Notes under the pieces: model-generated
Databases searched by the model: none
Told to the model about the DNA's origin: nothing
Seen by the model: the letters and a program-made list of their open reading frames with translations, nothing else
Part shown: positions 32,048 to 40,453 of the stretch, piece after piece
Position numbering within the stretch: the first letter of the stretch is position 1
Layout of the letters: each line of letters begins with the position of its first letter
DNA from: Chloroflexota bacterium
GTDB taxonomy: Bacteria; Chloroflexota; Anaerolineae; Promineifilales; Promineifilaceae
Direction of reading: 5' to 3'
Assembly (NCBI GenBank): GCA_020628815.1
Contig: JAHDEN010000019.1
Coordinates: 1-52,646 of the forward strand
Length of the DNA stretch: 52,646 bases
Made by a program: the position numbers and the translations under genes

Positions 32048-33577
32048 TTAGTCTTTCCGGTTTCGGCGATCTCCGCCACCCCGACGGTTCCCTCTATTCC
32101 GGTTATTTCCTCTTCCGCCGCGGTTCCGGCCGTCTCTGCCGTTGCGATCTCGTTTTTTATCATCGCGCGGTTTTTCGTCACCATCTTTCTTATCAGATGT
32201 GTCTTTGGCAGGTGCGGCCGTCGCCGACATGGCGCCGGTCATGTAATCGTCTAACAGCACTGCAACCAGCTTGGCCGCTTCTTCATCTTGGGCCAGCCCC
32301 TGCACAAACGGGACCAAGCGAGATGATCGCTCAAAGGCAAGCCGATCACGAGACGTTTTTAGCTCATTAAGCTTGGCGGTCATTCTGCCTGATAGGGCGG
32401 CCGAAACATCCTCTTCTGTCGGGGTAGCATGTTTTTCAAATTCAACTTTGTAGTCGCGACGCAGTTTGTGCATCTGCACTTCGTCGAAGCCCGCCACAAT
32501 TGAATATGCGGTTCCTTTGGCACCCGCCCGGCCGGTACGACCAGCCCGATGGATATAAACCTCAAGGTCTTCAGGCAGTTCAAACTGAATTGAATGGGTC
32601 AGATGGGGAATATCGATACCACGAGCGGCCACATCTGTAGCGACAAGGATTTTGAGTTTACCCGCACGCACACGGTCCAATACTTTTTCACGCGCATGTT
32701 GCGGCAAATCTGATGTCAGATAATCGCTATCAAAGCCCATCCGGCTCAGAACCGTGTTGACGTAGTTCACCCGCTGGCGAGTATTGCAGAAAATAATCGC
32801 AGCTTCTGGTTCTTCAATCTCTAACAAGCGCACCAGTGTTTTATCTTTTTCGTTCGACTCTACAACATAAGCGACGTGGGTCACTTCATCGGCCGAAATT
32901 TGATCGGTGCTTAGGTCTACAAACGCCGCATCCTTTTGGAACTGGCTAGCCAGCGAGCGCACCGTGGCTGGGAAAGTGGCTGAGAACATGGCGGTTGTCA
33001 CGTCATGCTCTGGCAAATATCCCTTTAATGAAAGCATGTCTTGGTAAAAGCCCATAGACAGCATGCGGTCCGCTTCATCAAAAATGAGTGAGGTCAGCAG
33101 TTCAAGCGACAAGTTTCCGCTAGAGAGATGGTCGAGTACACGGCCGGGTGTTCCTACAACTAAATGAGCCCCTTCCTTAAACGCTTTGACCTGTTTGCCA
33201 TATTTTGTACCGCCATATACCGGCACTACATTAATGAAGAGCCCTTCGAGCAGCATTTCAGCTTCTTTTACGACCTGAATCGCTAGCTCACGGGTGGGGA
33301 CAAGCACAATGGCTTGGCACTCTGGCTCGATAGGATCAATTTTTTCGATGAGGGGTAGGATGAATGCTCCGGTTTTGCCGCTCCCTGTTTTGGCTTGCAC
33401 CATGACATCTTGCCCTTTGATGGCAAAAGGCATGGCGGCTGATTGTACGGGGGTTAAGCTCGTCCAACCCGCGTTTCTGAGTGCCACCTGTATAAACTCA
33501 GTTAGGTTCTCAATTTTTATTTCTGGATAGTCAGTAGACTTCGACTTTTCGTCCGATTCTTGTGTTTCTGTGGTCAT
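32048..33577 (-). CDS. DEAD-box RNA helicase with basic RGG/RNR tail
   Basis: The 509-residue helicase has all the core motifs. The Q-motif region is GWTSLTPVQSAAMPF, motif I AKTGSGKTGAF and motif Ia PTRELA. Motif II is DEAD (IFDEADRML), motif III SAT (MFSATFPA) and motif VI HRAGRTGRAG. It resembles the RhlE/DeaD group that unwinds structured RNA in ribosome assembly and cold adaptation. Residues about 455-509 are a low-complexity Arg/Asn/Gly/Asp tail (RNRGGRGNNRNRGNRRGG) typical of RNA-binding extensions. It runs in the same direction as the ubiquitin-like cluster but is separated by 330 bp. Confidence 0.93.
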   Translation of the reverse strand: MTTETQESDEKSKSTDYPEIKIENLTEFIQVALRNAGWTSLTPVQSAAMPFAIKGQDVMVQAKTGSGKTGAFILPLIEKIDPIEPECQAIVLVPTRELAIQVVKEAEMLLEGLFINVVPVYGGTKYGKQVKAFKEGAHLVVGTPGRVLDHLSSGNLSLELLTSLIFDEADRMLSMGFYQDMLSLKGYLPEHDVTTAMFSATFPATVRSLASQFQKDAAFVDLSTDQISADEVTHVAYVVESNEKDKTLVRLLEIEEPEAAIIFCNTRQRVNYVNTVLSRMGFDSDYLTSDLPQHAREKVLDRVRAGKLKILVATDVAARGIDIPHLTHSIQFELPEDLEVYIHRAGRTGRAGAKGTAYSIVAGFDEVQMHKLRRDYKVEFEKHATPTEEDVSAALSGRMTAKLNELKTSRDRLAFERSSRLVPFVQGLAQDEEAAKLVAVLLDDYMTGAMSATAAPAKDTSDKKDGDEKPRDDKKRDRNGRDGRNRGGRGNNRNRGNRRGGGDRRNRKD

Positions 33578-33664
33578 AGGGCGTAGTTGTATCAGTTTCT
33601 TATGTCATGTTTATATCAGTCTTATGTCGCTCTTACAATGGGTGTGCATAATTCCAATCGTCAA

Positions 33665-33691
33665 TTAGCACTCACAAACAACGACTGCTAA
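33665..33691. promoter_or_regulatory. CIRCE element (HrcA operator) upstream of hsp20
   Basis: TTAGCACTC-N9-GACTGCTAA, one base away from the consensus TTAGCACTC-N9-GAGTGCTAA. It lies 52 bp upstream of the Hsp20 start, so the gene is expected to be repressed by HrcA and induced by heat. Confidence 0.9.
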
Positions 33692-33743
33692 TCATGTTAA
33701 TAAAAATCAAATACACGATAATTCTTCAGGAGGATTATTTAAA

Positions 33744-34235
33744 ATGACTACCTTAGTACGCTGGAATCCGGCCCGCAACACACTTAACCGCAATGTGCGC
33801 AGAATGCACACCGACATTGATCGTTTAATGGAATCTTTCTTCGAGACTCCTCGAGTTTCAACCAACAATCAGTCTACCCTAGCCCTAGATGTAGCAGAGA
33901 CGGCCGATGGCTACTTGATCTCGGCCGCAGTGCCTGGCATTAAGTCAGAAGATATCGATATCACCGTTGAAGATGGCATTCTGTCAATCTCTGGCGAGTT
34001 CAACAACAGCTTCGACACCTCAGATTCAGACAGTGCAGAAGATGGTGAAGAGAGCACAGAGTCGGCCGTGAAATATCATATCCGCGAACGCCGCTATGGT
34101 AGCTTCACCCGCAAGCTGCGCTTACCTAAAGATGTAGACGCAGAAGCGATTGAAGCCAAACAAGAGGATGGGATCTTGACCATTAGCTTGGCAAAAAGCG
34201 AAGCTGCACAGCCCAAGAAAATCACTGTAGGATAA
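33744..34235 (+). CDS. Hsp20/alpha-crystallin small heat-shock protein
   Basis: The 163-residue protein has an N-terminal arm (MTTLVRWNPARNTLNRN, then IDRLMESFFETPR). The alpha-crystallin domain follows from about residue 45 (LALDVAETADGYLISAAVPG; IDITVEDGILSISGEF; RRYGSFTRKLRLP; KQEDGILTISLAK). An insert of Asp/Ser/Glu residues at about 92-112 (SDSDSAEDGEESTE) replaces the usual loop before strand 6. It holds unfolding proteins for refolding in the cytoplasm and assembles into oligomers. GGAGG lies 12 nt upstream of the ATG and a CIRCE operator controls it. Two hairpins follow the stop. Confidence 0.95.
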   Translation: MTTLVRWNPARNTLNRNVRRMHTDIDRLMESFFETPRVSTNNQSTLALDVAETADGYLISAAVPGIKSEDIDITVEDGILSISGEFNNSFDTSDSDSAEDGEESTESAVKYHIRERRYGSFTRKLRLPKDVDAEAIEAKQEDGILTISLAKSEAAQPKKITVG

Positions 34236-34249
34236 TTTTTTCATCTCCT

Positions 34250-34310
34250 TCCTGTTGACCAACAGGCCTTTTTACCAGCAGGTGGGTCACTGAACCTCGA
34301 CCCGCCTGCT
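34250..34310 (+). terminator. two tandem hairpins after hsp20
   Basis: CCTGTTGACCAACAGG followed by CCTTTTT (34250-34273) is a short intrinsic terminator. CAGCAGGTGGGTC and GACCCGCCTGCTG then form a 13-bp stem with one G-T pair (34278-34310). Confidence 0.75.
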
Positions 34311-34396
34311 GCTTTAAAACTTAGAATAACAACCGATTAATAACAACCTGCCCGGGGACAGATAATTCCCCGTGAGATTTTTTCTCAACCATCTAG

Positions 34397-34475
34397 GAAA
34401 ATCGCTAAATTGGCCCATCTGCCAAGCAGGCACACCCGCCAGCTTGGCACATCCGCTAATTTGGCACATTTGGCC
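34397..34475. repeat. degenerate 16-18 bp tandem repeat ending in a terminator
   Basis: About five units of TTGGC-MCATCYGCYAA type: TTGGCCCATCTGCCAA, CAGGCACACCCGCCA, TTGGCACATCCGCTAA, TTGGCACATTTGGCC, preceded by ATCGCTAAA. No ORF crosses it. It runs into the terminator at 34472. Confidence 0.55.
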
Positions 34476-34500
34476 GGTCACGTAGACCGGCCTTTTTTTT
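34472..34500 (+). terminator. strong plus-strand intrinsic terminator with no gene in front
   Basis: GGCCGGTC-ACGTA-GACCGGCC followed by eight T. It is 237 bp past the hsp20 stop, after two earlier hairpins, so it may end a separate short transcript that includes the tandem repeat. Confidence 0.85.
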
Positions 34501-34560
34501 GCCTGCACCTCAGCATCCTACTAGTCCTGCGGTCCACCTAACACTCTGGTACTAAAAGGC

Positions 34561-34595
34561 TTTATGTAAAGCAGGTCCTGTGCTAAAATGCACAG
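34561..34595 (+). promoter_or_regulatory. candidate promoter with palindromic operator on the -10 box
   Basis: TTTATG (34561-34566), 17-bp spacer, then TGC-TAAAAT with an extended -10 (TAAAAT 34584-34589). The -10 box is the loop of a perfect palindrome CTGTGC-TAAAAT-GCACAG (34578-34595), so a repressor bound there would block RNA polymerase. It lies 64 bp upstream of the next start codon. Confidence 0.45.
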
Positions 34596-34658
34596 CTAAT
34601 TGTGGTTAAATTAACTCTCTAGATATTTAGTTGAAGTTTCTCAAACAGCAGTACGACT

Positions 34659-36557
34659 ATGAGCGAAGAAAATCTAAATAGTGAATTAACTGAATCAGCT
34701 CGAGAATTTATCTTCGGGTTGGAAATGTTCAATCGCATTCCCAATCTCCCTCCACGGATCGGAACCGACATCACCCCTGCGGCCGAATTTCTCTCGATTT
34801 GTACCGAATATCAGTTCCAACGGGGAGCTGTTATTGCTCACAAATTAGATAGCGCAGAAGGGATGTACATTTTTAGGAGCGGCACGGTTGATGCATGGGA
34901 CTCTAGCTTTCAAAATGAAGAGATGGAGCAGGAATTCAAATGGATCCGCTCTTTTACCACAGATGATATTTTGGGAGACGGCTGGCTAATTGTTGAACGG
35001 CCGCACAAATATCTGCTCAGGGCGCGCAAAGCGGGTAGCTTTATCCTGATCAAACGGAGCGACTTCACAAAATTTGTAGGCAAAAACCAAAAAGTGCTGC
35101 GGCTCATGTATCCGCATATGACCAGCTACGCCAAAGACAAACTGCATCAGTCTGGCCTGCGCCGTTATTTGCAGCGCAACAACGGTGGGCTTGGCTTTGG
35201 GCAAAATCGTGCAGACCGGGTTCAGCTTGTGAACCCAGATGGCACGGTACAAAAAGATTTACCGGCTCCGGTACGCAGGATTAAGCTGCTCCCAAATGAG
35301 CGAATTCTCTTTTTTGCCCGCCGAACGTGGAAACTGTTTGTGCTCAATTTCAGCCTAAACATTTTGGCCATCATTGCTGTGGGTGCGCTTAGCTTTGTTC
35401 TATTTTCGGCCGCTGTGCCTGATCCATTTTTAGCCCTGCTTTTAACAGGGATTGCGACCGCCATCCCGATTCTTTATGCACTCTTGAACTGGATCAACTG
35501 GCAAAACCTTTTCTTCATCGTCACCACCAATCAGCTGATTCGGTCTGAATGGAAAATTTTGCAATTTAGATCAAACTTAGAGCGAGTAGATTTAGACAAA
35601 GTACAAAGTATCGCGATCGACAAAACCAATCTGCTACAAAAATGGTTTAATGTCGGTACGGCCCAGATCACCACGGCCGCCCAATCAAGCGTCATCTATT
35701 TTGATTACATCGATAACCCAGAAGATGTAGAAATTGCGATCCAAACGGTAGCCGTACAACAGTCAGAACTGGCGTTTGGTAAGCGGCGGGCTGAAATGCG
35801 CAAAATCATCAATGACCACTACAACGTAGACACGAAGATCAAAAAAGTGAAAGGGTATACCCCAGCGCCCAAGCCGAAGACCTTCTGGCAGCGGGTGCGC
35901 GAAAATTTTGTGCGGGTTGAAAATAACGACGGAATTACCTATCACAAACACCCCATCGCACTTTTTAGAGAGATGTTAGGGCCGATAATCGCCCTAGTAG
36001 TTTTGCTGCTGACATGGTACGGCTTAAGTTTCTATCGCTCGGGCGTGTTGTTCACCGAAATCCCTGCGTTGTCTGGGGTCCTTATTCTGTCAAGCATTGG
36101 TACGGCGTTTTGGTTCTGGTGGGAGTTTGAGGACTGGCACAACGATACGTTCCAGATCACAAAACAATATATTTATGATATTGACCGGCTCCCGTTGGGG
36201 CTAAGCGAAAGCAAAAAGCAGGCGGAGTTAAACCGCATTGAAAATGTGCGCACAGAAAAAGATGGTATTCTGCCTACCATATTTAATTTCGGAACAGTTC
36301 ATGTCGAAACGGCCGGTGCTGAAAACAATATCTCTTTTGAAAATGTGAAAGACCCTGACGGGGTACAACAGGCGATTTTCAAAAAACGGTCTGAATATGA
36401 AAAATCTTTGGCACGGCAAAGTGAAGCGGGCCAGCTGGATTTGATCGCAACGTTGGTTGAACTGCATTCTGAAGGGGATGCGCAACGACGTACCAGACGC
36501 TATCAGGAACTGCCTGATCCGCGTGATGATGTGGATGAAGAGTACGATTTTTATTAA
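34659..36557 (+). CDS. membrane protein with cNMP-binding-like domain and two bacterial PH domains
   Basis: The 632-residue protein starts with a cyclic-nucleotide-binding-like beta roll at about 45-165 (ICTEYQFQRGAVIAHKL; GMYIFRSGTVDAWD; DDILGDGWLIVE). There follow two repeats of a two-helix membrane hairpin plus a bacterial PH-like (bPH2) domain. Hairpin 1 is about 228-285 (LNILAIIAVGALSFVLF), with PH 1 as TNQLIRSEWKILQFRS...LDKVQSIAI and FNVGTAQITTA. Hairpin 2 is about 437-490, with PH 2 as ITKQYIYDIDRLP...LNRIENVRT and FNFGTVHVETAG. There is no visible enzyme. It probably links a ligand or voltage-like signal to membrane organisation; function unknown. Confidence 0.85.
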   Translation: MSEENLNSELTESAREFIFGLEMFNRIPNLPPRIGTDITPAAEFLSICTEYQFQRGAVIAHKLDSAEGMYIFRSGTVDAWDSSFQNEEMEQEFKWIRSFTTDDILGDGWLIVERPHKYLLRARKAGSFILIKRSDFTKFVGKNQKVLRLMYPHMTSYAKDKLHQSGLRRYLQRNNGGLGFGQNRADRVQLVNPDGTVQKDLPAPVRRIKLLPNERILFFARRTWKLFVLNFSLNILAIIAVGALSFVLFSAAVPDPFLALLLTGIATAIPILYALLNWINWQNLFFIVTTNQLIRSEWKILQFRSNLERVDLDKVQSIAIDKTNLLQKWFNVGTAQITTAAQSSVIYFDYIDNPEDVEIAIQTVAVQQSELAFGKRRAEMRKIINDHYNVDTKIKKVKGYTPAPKPKTFWQRVRENFVRVENNDGITYHKHPIALFREMLGPIIALVVLLLTWYGLSFYRSGVLFTEIPALSGVLILSSIGTAFWFWWEFEDWHNDTFQITKQYIYDIDRLPLGLSESKKQAELNRIENVRTEKDGILPTIFNFGTVHVETAGAENNISFENVKDPDGVQQAIFKKRSEYEKSLARQSEAGQLDLIATLVELHSEGDAQRRTRRYQELPDPRDDVDEEYDFY

Positions 36558-36629
36558 TTTTTAGTCACAAAAACATGTGATGGTTGAAAGAAAAAAAGTC
36601 GGCCAATCAAATTCAAGTTAAACTATAAG

Positions 36630-36659
36630 CGCCTTGTCCACACTGGGCAGGGCGTTTTT
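36630..36659 (+). terminator. intrinsic terminator of the cNMP/PH gene
   Basis: CGCCTTGTCC (36630-36639) pairs with GGGCAGGGCG (36645-36654), two wobble pairs, followed by TTTTT. It separates this gene from the deformylase operon. Confidence 0.8.
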
Positions 36660-36704
36660 AATCCCAAACCAGACAGATGGGATAGCCAAAATAAATAGAC
36701 AGAT

Positions 36705-37265
36705 ATGAAATTACTCGAGATTGCTACCGGTGAGGCTCCCGTATTGCGGAAAGTCGCAGCCCCTGTAGACAAAATTGATCTTAGCTTACAGCAGCTTATT
36801 GATGAAATGATCTTCACCATGCGTGATGCCAATGGGGTTGGCTTAGCAGCCCCCCAGATCAGTAAACAGATGCGGCTGGTTGTGATCGAAACGCCACCAG
36901 AATATGACGACGATGAGGTTATCCCTGATTCGCGTCAACTGCATGTGATGATCAATCCAGAAATCACAAATGCGTCACGCAAAACAACAACCGGCATTGA
37001 AGGCTGCTTGTCATTGCCCGGGTTTGTAGGAGAAGTATCCCGCAGCCACGCAATTATGGTCGAATTTTTAGACCGCCGGGGCAAAAAACAGCGTTTGCGG
37101 CTAAAAGGGTGGGACGCCCGCATTGTGCAACATGAGGTTGATCATCTAGACGGCATTATGTACACCGACAAACTCACATCGCCTGAAAATTATTGGACTG
37201 ATGAAGAGTACGAAAAGATGATCGAAGAAGCGGCCGCGCAGCGAGAAGCAGAGGAGTTAGAATAA
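36705..37265 (+). CDS. def: peptide deformylase
   Basis: The 186-residue enzyme removes the formyl group from the N-terminal Met of new proteins. All three family motifs are present: GVGLAAPQI (44-52), EGCLSLPG (metal ligand Cys101) and QHEVDHLDG (His143, Glu144, His147). An insert around residues 66-80 (EYDDDEVIPDSRQLH) is mildly longer than in E. coli, as in many type I enzymes of this phylum. The next gene, gatC, begins 2 bp after the stop, so the two form an operon of translation functions. Confidence 0.97.
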   Translation: MKLLEIATGEAPVLRKVAAPVDKIDLSLQQLIDEMIFTMRDANGVGLAAPQISKQMRLVVIETPPEYDDDEVIPDSRQLHVMINPEITNASRKTTTGIEGCLSLPGFVGEVSRSHAIMVEFLDRRGKKQRLRLKGWDARIVQHEVDHLDGIMYTDKLTSPENYWTDEEYEKMIEEAAAQREAEELE

Positions 37266-37266
37266 A

Positions 37267-37560
37267 ATGGCAAAAGTCACAAAAGAAGTTGTAGATCACA
37301 TCGCAAAATTAGCCAGATTGGATCTAACAGACGAAGAAAAAGAAAAATATCAGCAGTCGATGGCCTCTGTTTTAGACTATGCAGATAAATTAAACGATTT
37401 GGATTTAGACGATGTGCCACCGACGGCCCATGCGGTTGCGCAACAGAATGTGATCCGCAGAGACGAAGTCAACAGCTCGCTAGCGGTTGACCGGGCGTTG
37501 GCCAACGCGGCTAAAGCGCAGGATGATCAGTTTGCGATCCAAGCTGTGTTTGAAGATTAG
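37267..37560 (+). CDS. gatC: Asp/Glu-tRNA(Asn/Gln) amidotransferase subunit C
   Basis: The 97-residue protein fits GatC in length and sequence: VVDHIAKLARLDLTDEEKEK at the N-terminus, VLDYADKLNDLDLDDVPPT in the middle, NVIRRDEV near the end. GatC clamps GatA and GatB together in the enzyme that amidates misacylated Asp/Glu-tRNA. gatA and gatB are not next door here, so the complex is coded at more than one locus. It directly follows def. Confidence 0.95.
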   Translation: MAKVTKEVVDHIAKLARLDLTDEEKEKYQQSMASVLDYADKLNDLDLDDVPPTAHAVAQQNVIRRDEVNSSLAVDRALANAAKAQDDQFAIQAVFED

Positions 37561-37593
37561 CAATTTACGATTTACGAATAACGATTGTCGATT
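37561..37593. repeat. ATTTACG-type dispersed intergenic repeat, copy 3
   Basis: CAATTTACGATTTACGAATA followed by ACGATTGTCGATT, starting at the base after the gatC stop. It is akin to 19439-19475 and 23021-23047. Confidence 0.6.
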
Positions 37594-37637
37594 TTGAGAC
37601 TGCACCCTGACCGTATTCGTGTTTCACCCAGCTCAAG

Positions 37638-38330
37638 ATGACATTAGATTTATCTGGTAAAGTGGCGATTGTGACCGGCGGTGGTCACGGCGGCGGGGCG
37701 GCCGTTGCTCTGGCGCTCGGCCGGGCGGGAGCCAAAGTCTGCATCAGCGATCTGAATCCGGATCGTGCTCAACGTATCGAACAAGAAATTAAGGAAGCTG
37801 GCGGGGAAGCGATCAGTGTGCCGGCCGATATCGGAAACAAGTTCCAATGTGTGACGGTCATCGAGACAACTCGGGCTGAATGGGGACAGCTCGATATATT
37901 GATCAACGGCATGATGGTGGCGCCGTCAAGCAGCATCATTAAACAAGATGAGTGGGATTTTCAACGGGTATTTGAAGTGAACCTGAAAGGGACCTTTTTT
38001 ATGACCCAGCTGTGCGGCCGGGTGATGTCGGATGAAAACGGTGATCGGGGTGGCTTGATCATAAATTTGGGGAGCACGGCCGGTATTTTGCACCCCCAGC
38101 CAAAACAGGCAGCCGTATGTGCCATGAATGGGGCGATTGTGGGATTCACGGCCGAGGCGGCGCGGGAATATGGGGAGTTTGATTTGCGGGTGAACACGGT
38201 GTTACTCGACGCCAATGAGCCAAATCCGGCCGGGGCGGCCGATTGCGTCATGCGCCTTTTTGAGCCAGAATCACAAAAGATCACAGGGGCTCTGTTTGCC
38301 CCCGATGGCAACCGGCTTACATGGCGTTAA
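37638..38330 (+). CDS. SDR-fold protein lacking the catalytic Tyr/Lys
   Basis: A 230-residue Rossmann protein of the short-chain dehydrogenase family: LSGKVAIVTGGGHGGGAAVA, then CISDLNPDRA, ADIGNKFQC, WGQLDILINGMM, FEVNLKGTFFM, and LIINLGSTAG with the Ser. Where active SDRs have YxxxK, this one reads KQAAVCAMNGAIVGFT, so Tyr and Lys are both lost. The nucleotide loop is TGGGHGGG instead of TGxxxGIG, and NNAG has become NGMM. Length and fold are intact and there is no frameshift. It is likely a non-catalytic binding protein or an enzyme of altered chemistry. The C-terminal motif GALFAPDGNRLTW is normal. Confidence 0.8.
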   Translation: MTLDLSGKVAIVTGGGHGGGAAVALALGRAGAKVCISDLNPDRAQRIEQEIKEAGGEAISVPADIGNKFQCVTVIETTRAEWGQLDILINGMMVAPSSSIIKQDEWDFQRVFEVNLKGTFFMTQLCGRVMSDENGDRGGLIINLGSTAGILHPQPKQAAVCAMNGAIVGFTAEAAREYGEFDLRVNTVLLDANEPNPAGAADCVMRLFEPESQKITGALFAPDGNRLTWR

Positions 38331-38435
38331 ACTTACTTTCTTGACTCATATTGTGCGCAATTCCGACAAAGACCAGTCAGGTTTTTGTGAATAACCGCTC
38401 TAAAAACCAGACCGGTCTTTAGCCCGTAACCAACT

Positions 38436-40025
38436 ATGAATAAAAAACTGATTTTCCTGATTGCTATTTGCCTAGCACTTGTTGTGGCATGCGTGACCGA
38501 CACCGCTCCGATAGACCCAACCAGCACCCCCAGTTCAGCGTTACGCTCTACTCCGGCCGAAAACGAACCTGAACCTGAAGCTGATCAGTCTGAACAACAA
38601 AATGAGCAGAGCGACCAAACTGAAACGGGACTAACCGGCACAAAGCGGGTTTTGGTGCTGTACACCAACGACGAACATGGCTGGATGGAAGGGGTCGATG
38701 AGAACTTGGGCGCAGCCAATCTCGTAGGCACATGGCAAGAAAATCATGATTTAGACAGCTACGATGCGGTCATTAAACTGAGTGGTGGGGACATGTGGAC
38801 GGGGCCAGCCATTTCGACATGGTTTAGCGGCGAGAGCATGGTTGAAGTGCTTAACACGCTCGACTACACGGCCGCGGCCGTGGGCAATCATGAGTTTGAT
38901 TTCGGCTTAGAACAGCTGATGAAAAATGAAATGAGCTCAACTTTTCCATTTGTAAGCGCCAACATACGGTACAAAGAAAATGGGGCAACTCCGGCCGACA
39001 TTGGCATATTGCCCTACGTGATTAAAGAAACAGGCGGGTTGCGTATCGGGATCACCGGTTTAACAACCACATCGACCCCGGTAACAACCAATCCTGCCAA
39101 TGTGACTGACTTTGAGTTTTTGGGGTATGCCGAGGCGCTAAACGAAGTGGTGCCGCAGATCGAGGCGGAAGGGGTTGATTTAATTTTAGTCCCCGGCCAC
39201 GTTTGCCTATTTGAACTACGTTTATTGGCTCCCAGAATCCGCGATTTAGGGGTTGATCTGTTGGGCGGCGGCCACTGCAACGAACTCTATTCAGATTCGC
39301 TCAGCGGCATTCCTACGCTGATTGGTGGCTCACATCTGGCCGCTTATGGTTGGGCCGAGCTGGCTGTGTCGGCCGACGGTGTGGAGCTGGTTGATATTGG
39401 GAATGAGTGGACCAACAGCCGTGCGGCGGCTGATCCGGCCGTGGCCGAGGTTGTGGCCCGCTGGCAAAACGAAACAGATGGGGCGCTCAATGTTCAAATT
39501 GGTCAGCTAGATCAGCCGCTGGCCCGCCGTGGCTTAGAACAGCAGGCGCTGATTACGGAGTCATGGCTGTACTGGTTCCCCACGGCCGATGTCGCTTTGA
39601 CCAACTTGGGCGGTTTCCGGGCCGATTTACCGGCCGGTGAAGTCACTCAGGGGACCATCATCAACGTCTTTCCATTTAACAATGTGATTGTTGAAGTAGA
39701 TATGACCGGGCAACAGCTGCTCCGTATTTTAGGACGCAGGTCGGGTGATTTGGCCATTGGTGGCGTCGAACAATCGGGCGGCCGTTGGCGCTTCAAACAT
39801 TCTGGGGATGAGCTTGATTCTAGCGAAACCTACACTGTTTTGGTCAACGATTTTATGTGGGCCGGGGGTGACGGGTACGACGAACTTGTTGAGTATGATC
39901 CAAACGGCTACAACACGGCCGTTGATTGGCGCCAGCCGGTTATCGACTGGATCAACGATACAGATGGATCACAATCGCTTGATGCTCGAATTCAAGATTT
40001 AATTCAGAATGGGAGTAGAAAGTAA
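38436..40025 (+). CDS. lipoprotein 5'-nucleotidase/metallophosphoesterase (UshA-like)
   Basis: The 529-residue lipoprotein (LIFLIAICLALVVACV; lipobox LVVAC) has a Thr/Glu/Gln-rich linker to about residue 65, then a calcineurin-like phosphatase domain. That domain reads VLVLYTNDEHGWMEG, KLSGGDMWTG, GNHEFDFG and VPGHVCLFE, with GGGHCNEL holding the last metal His. The C-terminal 5'-nucleotidase substrate domain includes ALTNLGGFRADLPAGEVTQG, VFPFNNVIV and NDFMWAGGDGYDEL. It hydrolyses nucleotides or UDP-sugars outside the cell for phosphate and nucleoside salvage. It stands alone on the plus strand. Confidence 0.93.
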   Translation: MNKKLIFLIAICLALVVACVTDTAPIDPTSTPSSALRSTPAENEPEPEADQSEQQNEQSDQTETGLTGTKRVLVLYTNDEHGWMEGVDENLGAANLVGTWQENHDLDSYDAVIKLSGGDMWTGPAISTWFSGESMVEVLNTLDYTAAAVGNHEFDFGLEQLMKNEMSSTFPFVSANIRYKENGATPADIGILPYVIKETGGLRIGITGLTTTSTPVTTNPANVTDFEFLGYAEALNEVVPQIEAEGVDLILVPGHVCLFELRLLAPRIRDLGVDLLGGGHCNELYSDSLSGIPTLIGGSHLAAYGWAELAVSADGVELVDIGNEWTNSRAAADPAVAEVVARWQNETDGALNVQIGQLDQPLARRGLEQQALITESWLYWFPTADVALTNLGGFRADLPAGEVTQGTIINVFPFNNVIVEVDMTGQQLLRILGRRSGDLAIGGVEQSGGRWRFKHSGDELDSSETYTVLVNDFMWAGGDGYDELVEYDPNGYNTAVDWRQPVIDWINDTDGSQSLDARIQDLIQNGSRK

Positions 40026-40028
40026 GCC

Positions 40029-40080
40029 GCCCCTCACCCCCCTGCTGCGCAGGGACCCTCTCCCAGTGAGAGAGGGAGTA
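40029..40080. repeat. dispersed palindromic repeat of CCCTCACCCC...CCCTCTCCC type
   Basis: CCCTCACCCCCCTGCTGCGC runs into ACCCTCTCCCAGTGAGAGAG, where CCCTCTC pairs with GAGAGGG. Repeats of this look occur between genes in many bacterial genomes. It may also end the nucleotidase transcript. Confidence 0.55.
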
Positions 40081-40108
40081 TTAAAAATAGGCAGCCCCAA
40101 CCAGTTGT

Positions 40109-40453
40109 TTACACTTCAGGCTCTACGCAGTTGACCGGATCAGCTTGGCGCAAAAATTCCCACGTAAAAATGCCAACGTCATGGCCGTCGCTCCAGCTCA
40201 CTTGAATCGCGTAGCTCCCCATCGCTTGGACCCCCAACAGCTGCAAATTGGTTTCGGCCGCATGTTTGACCGTACACGGATTTGCAGGTTTACCCATGTT
40301 AGCATGGCCACCTTTGCACATGACACACGGGCAAGCAGCACGCAGCCCATCAAAGGGTAAATGGCTCGTATGGCCATCGGCCCAAGAAACTTGAATGGTG
40401 CGTGTCGATTTATCAGCTTTTACGCCGGTTGGGGTTACAGAATCTTTGCTCAT
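40109..40453 (-). CDS. DUF971 (gamma-butyrobetaine hydroxylase-like N-terminal) protein
   Basis: The 114-residue protein matches the DUF971 domain: IQVSWADGHTSHLPFDGLRA, then CPCVMCKGGH, then GSYAIQVSWSDGHDVGIFTWEFLR. The C-P-C-x-x-C cluster could bind zinc or iron. In other proteins this domain is fused to Mrp-type Fe-S carriers or to 2-oxoglutarate oxygenases; here it is alone. Its exact role is unknown. It converges on the nucleotidase gene. Confidence 0.85.
   Translation of the reverse strand: MSKDSVTPTGVKADKSTRTIQVSWADGHTSHLPFDGLRAACPCVMCKGGHANMGKPANPCTVKHAAETNLQLLGVQAMGSYAIQVSWSDGHDVGIFTWEFLRQADPVNCVEPEV

Noticed and set aside
34578..34595. LexA (SOS) box CTGT...ACAG
   Set aside because: The half-sites are 10 bp apart instead of 8 for the E. 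coli type, and the gene has no SOS link. Kept only as an unnamed operator candidate.
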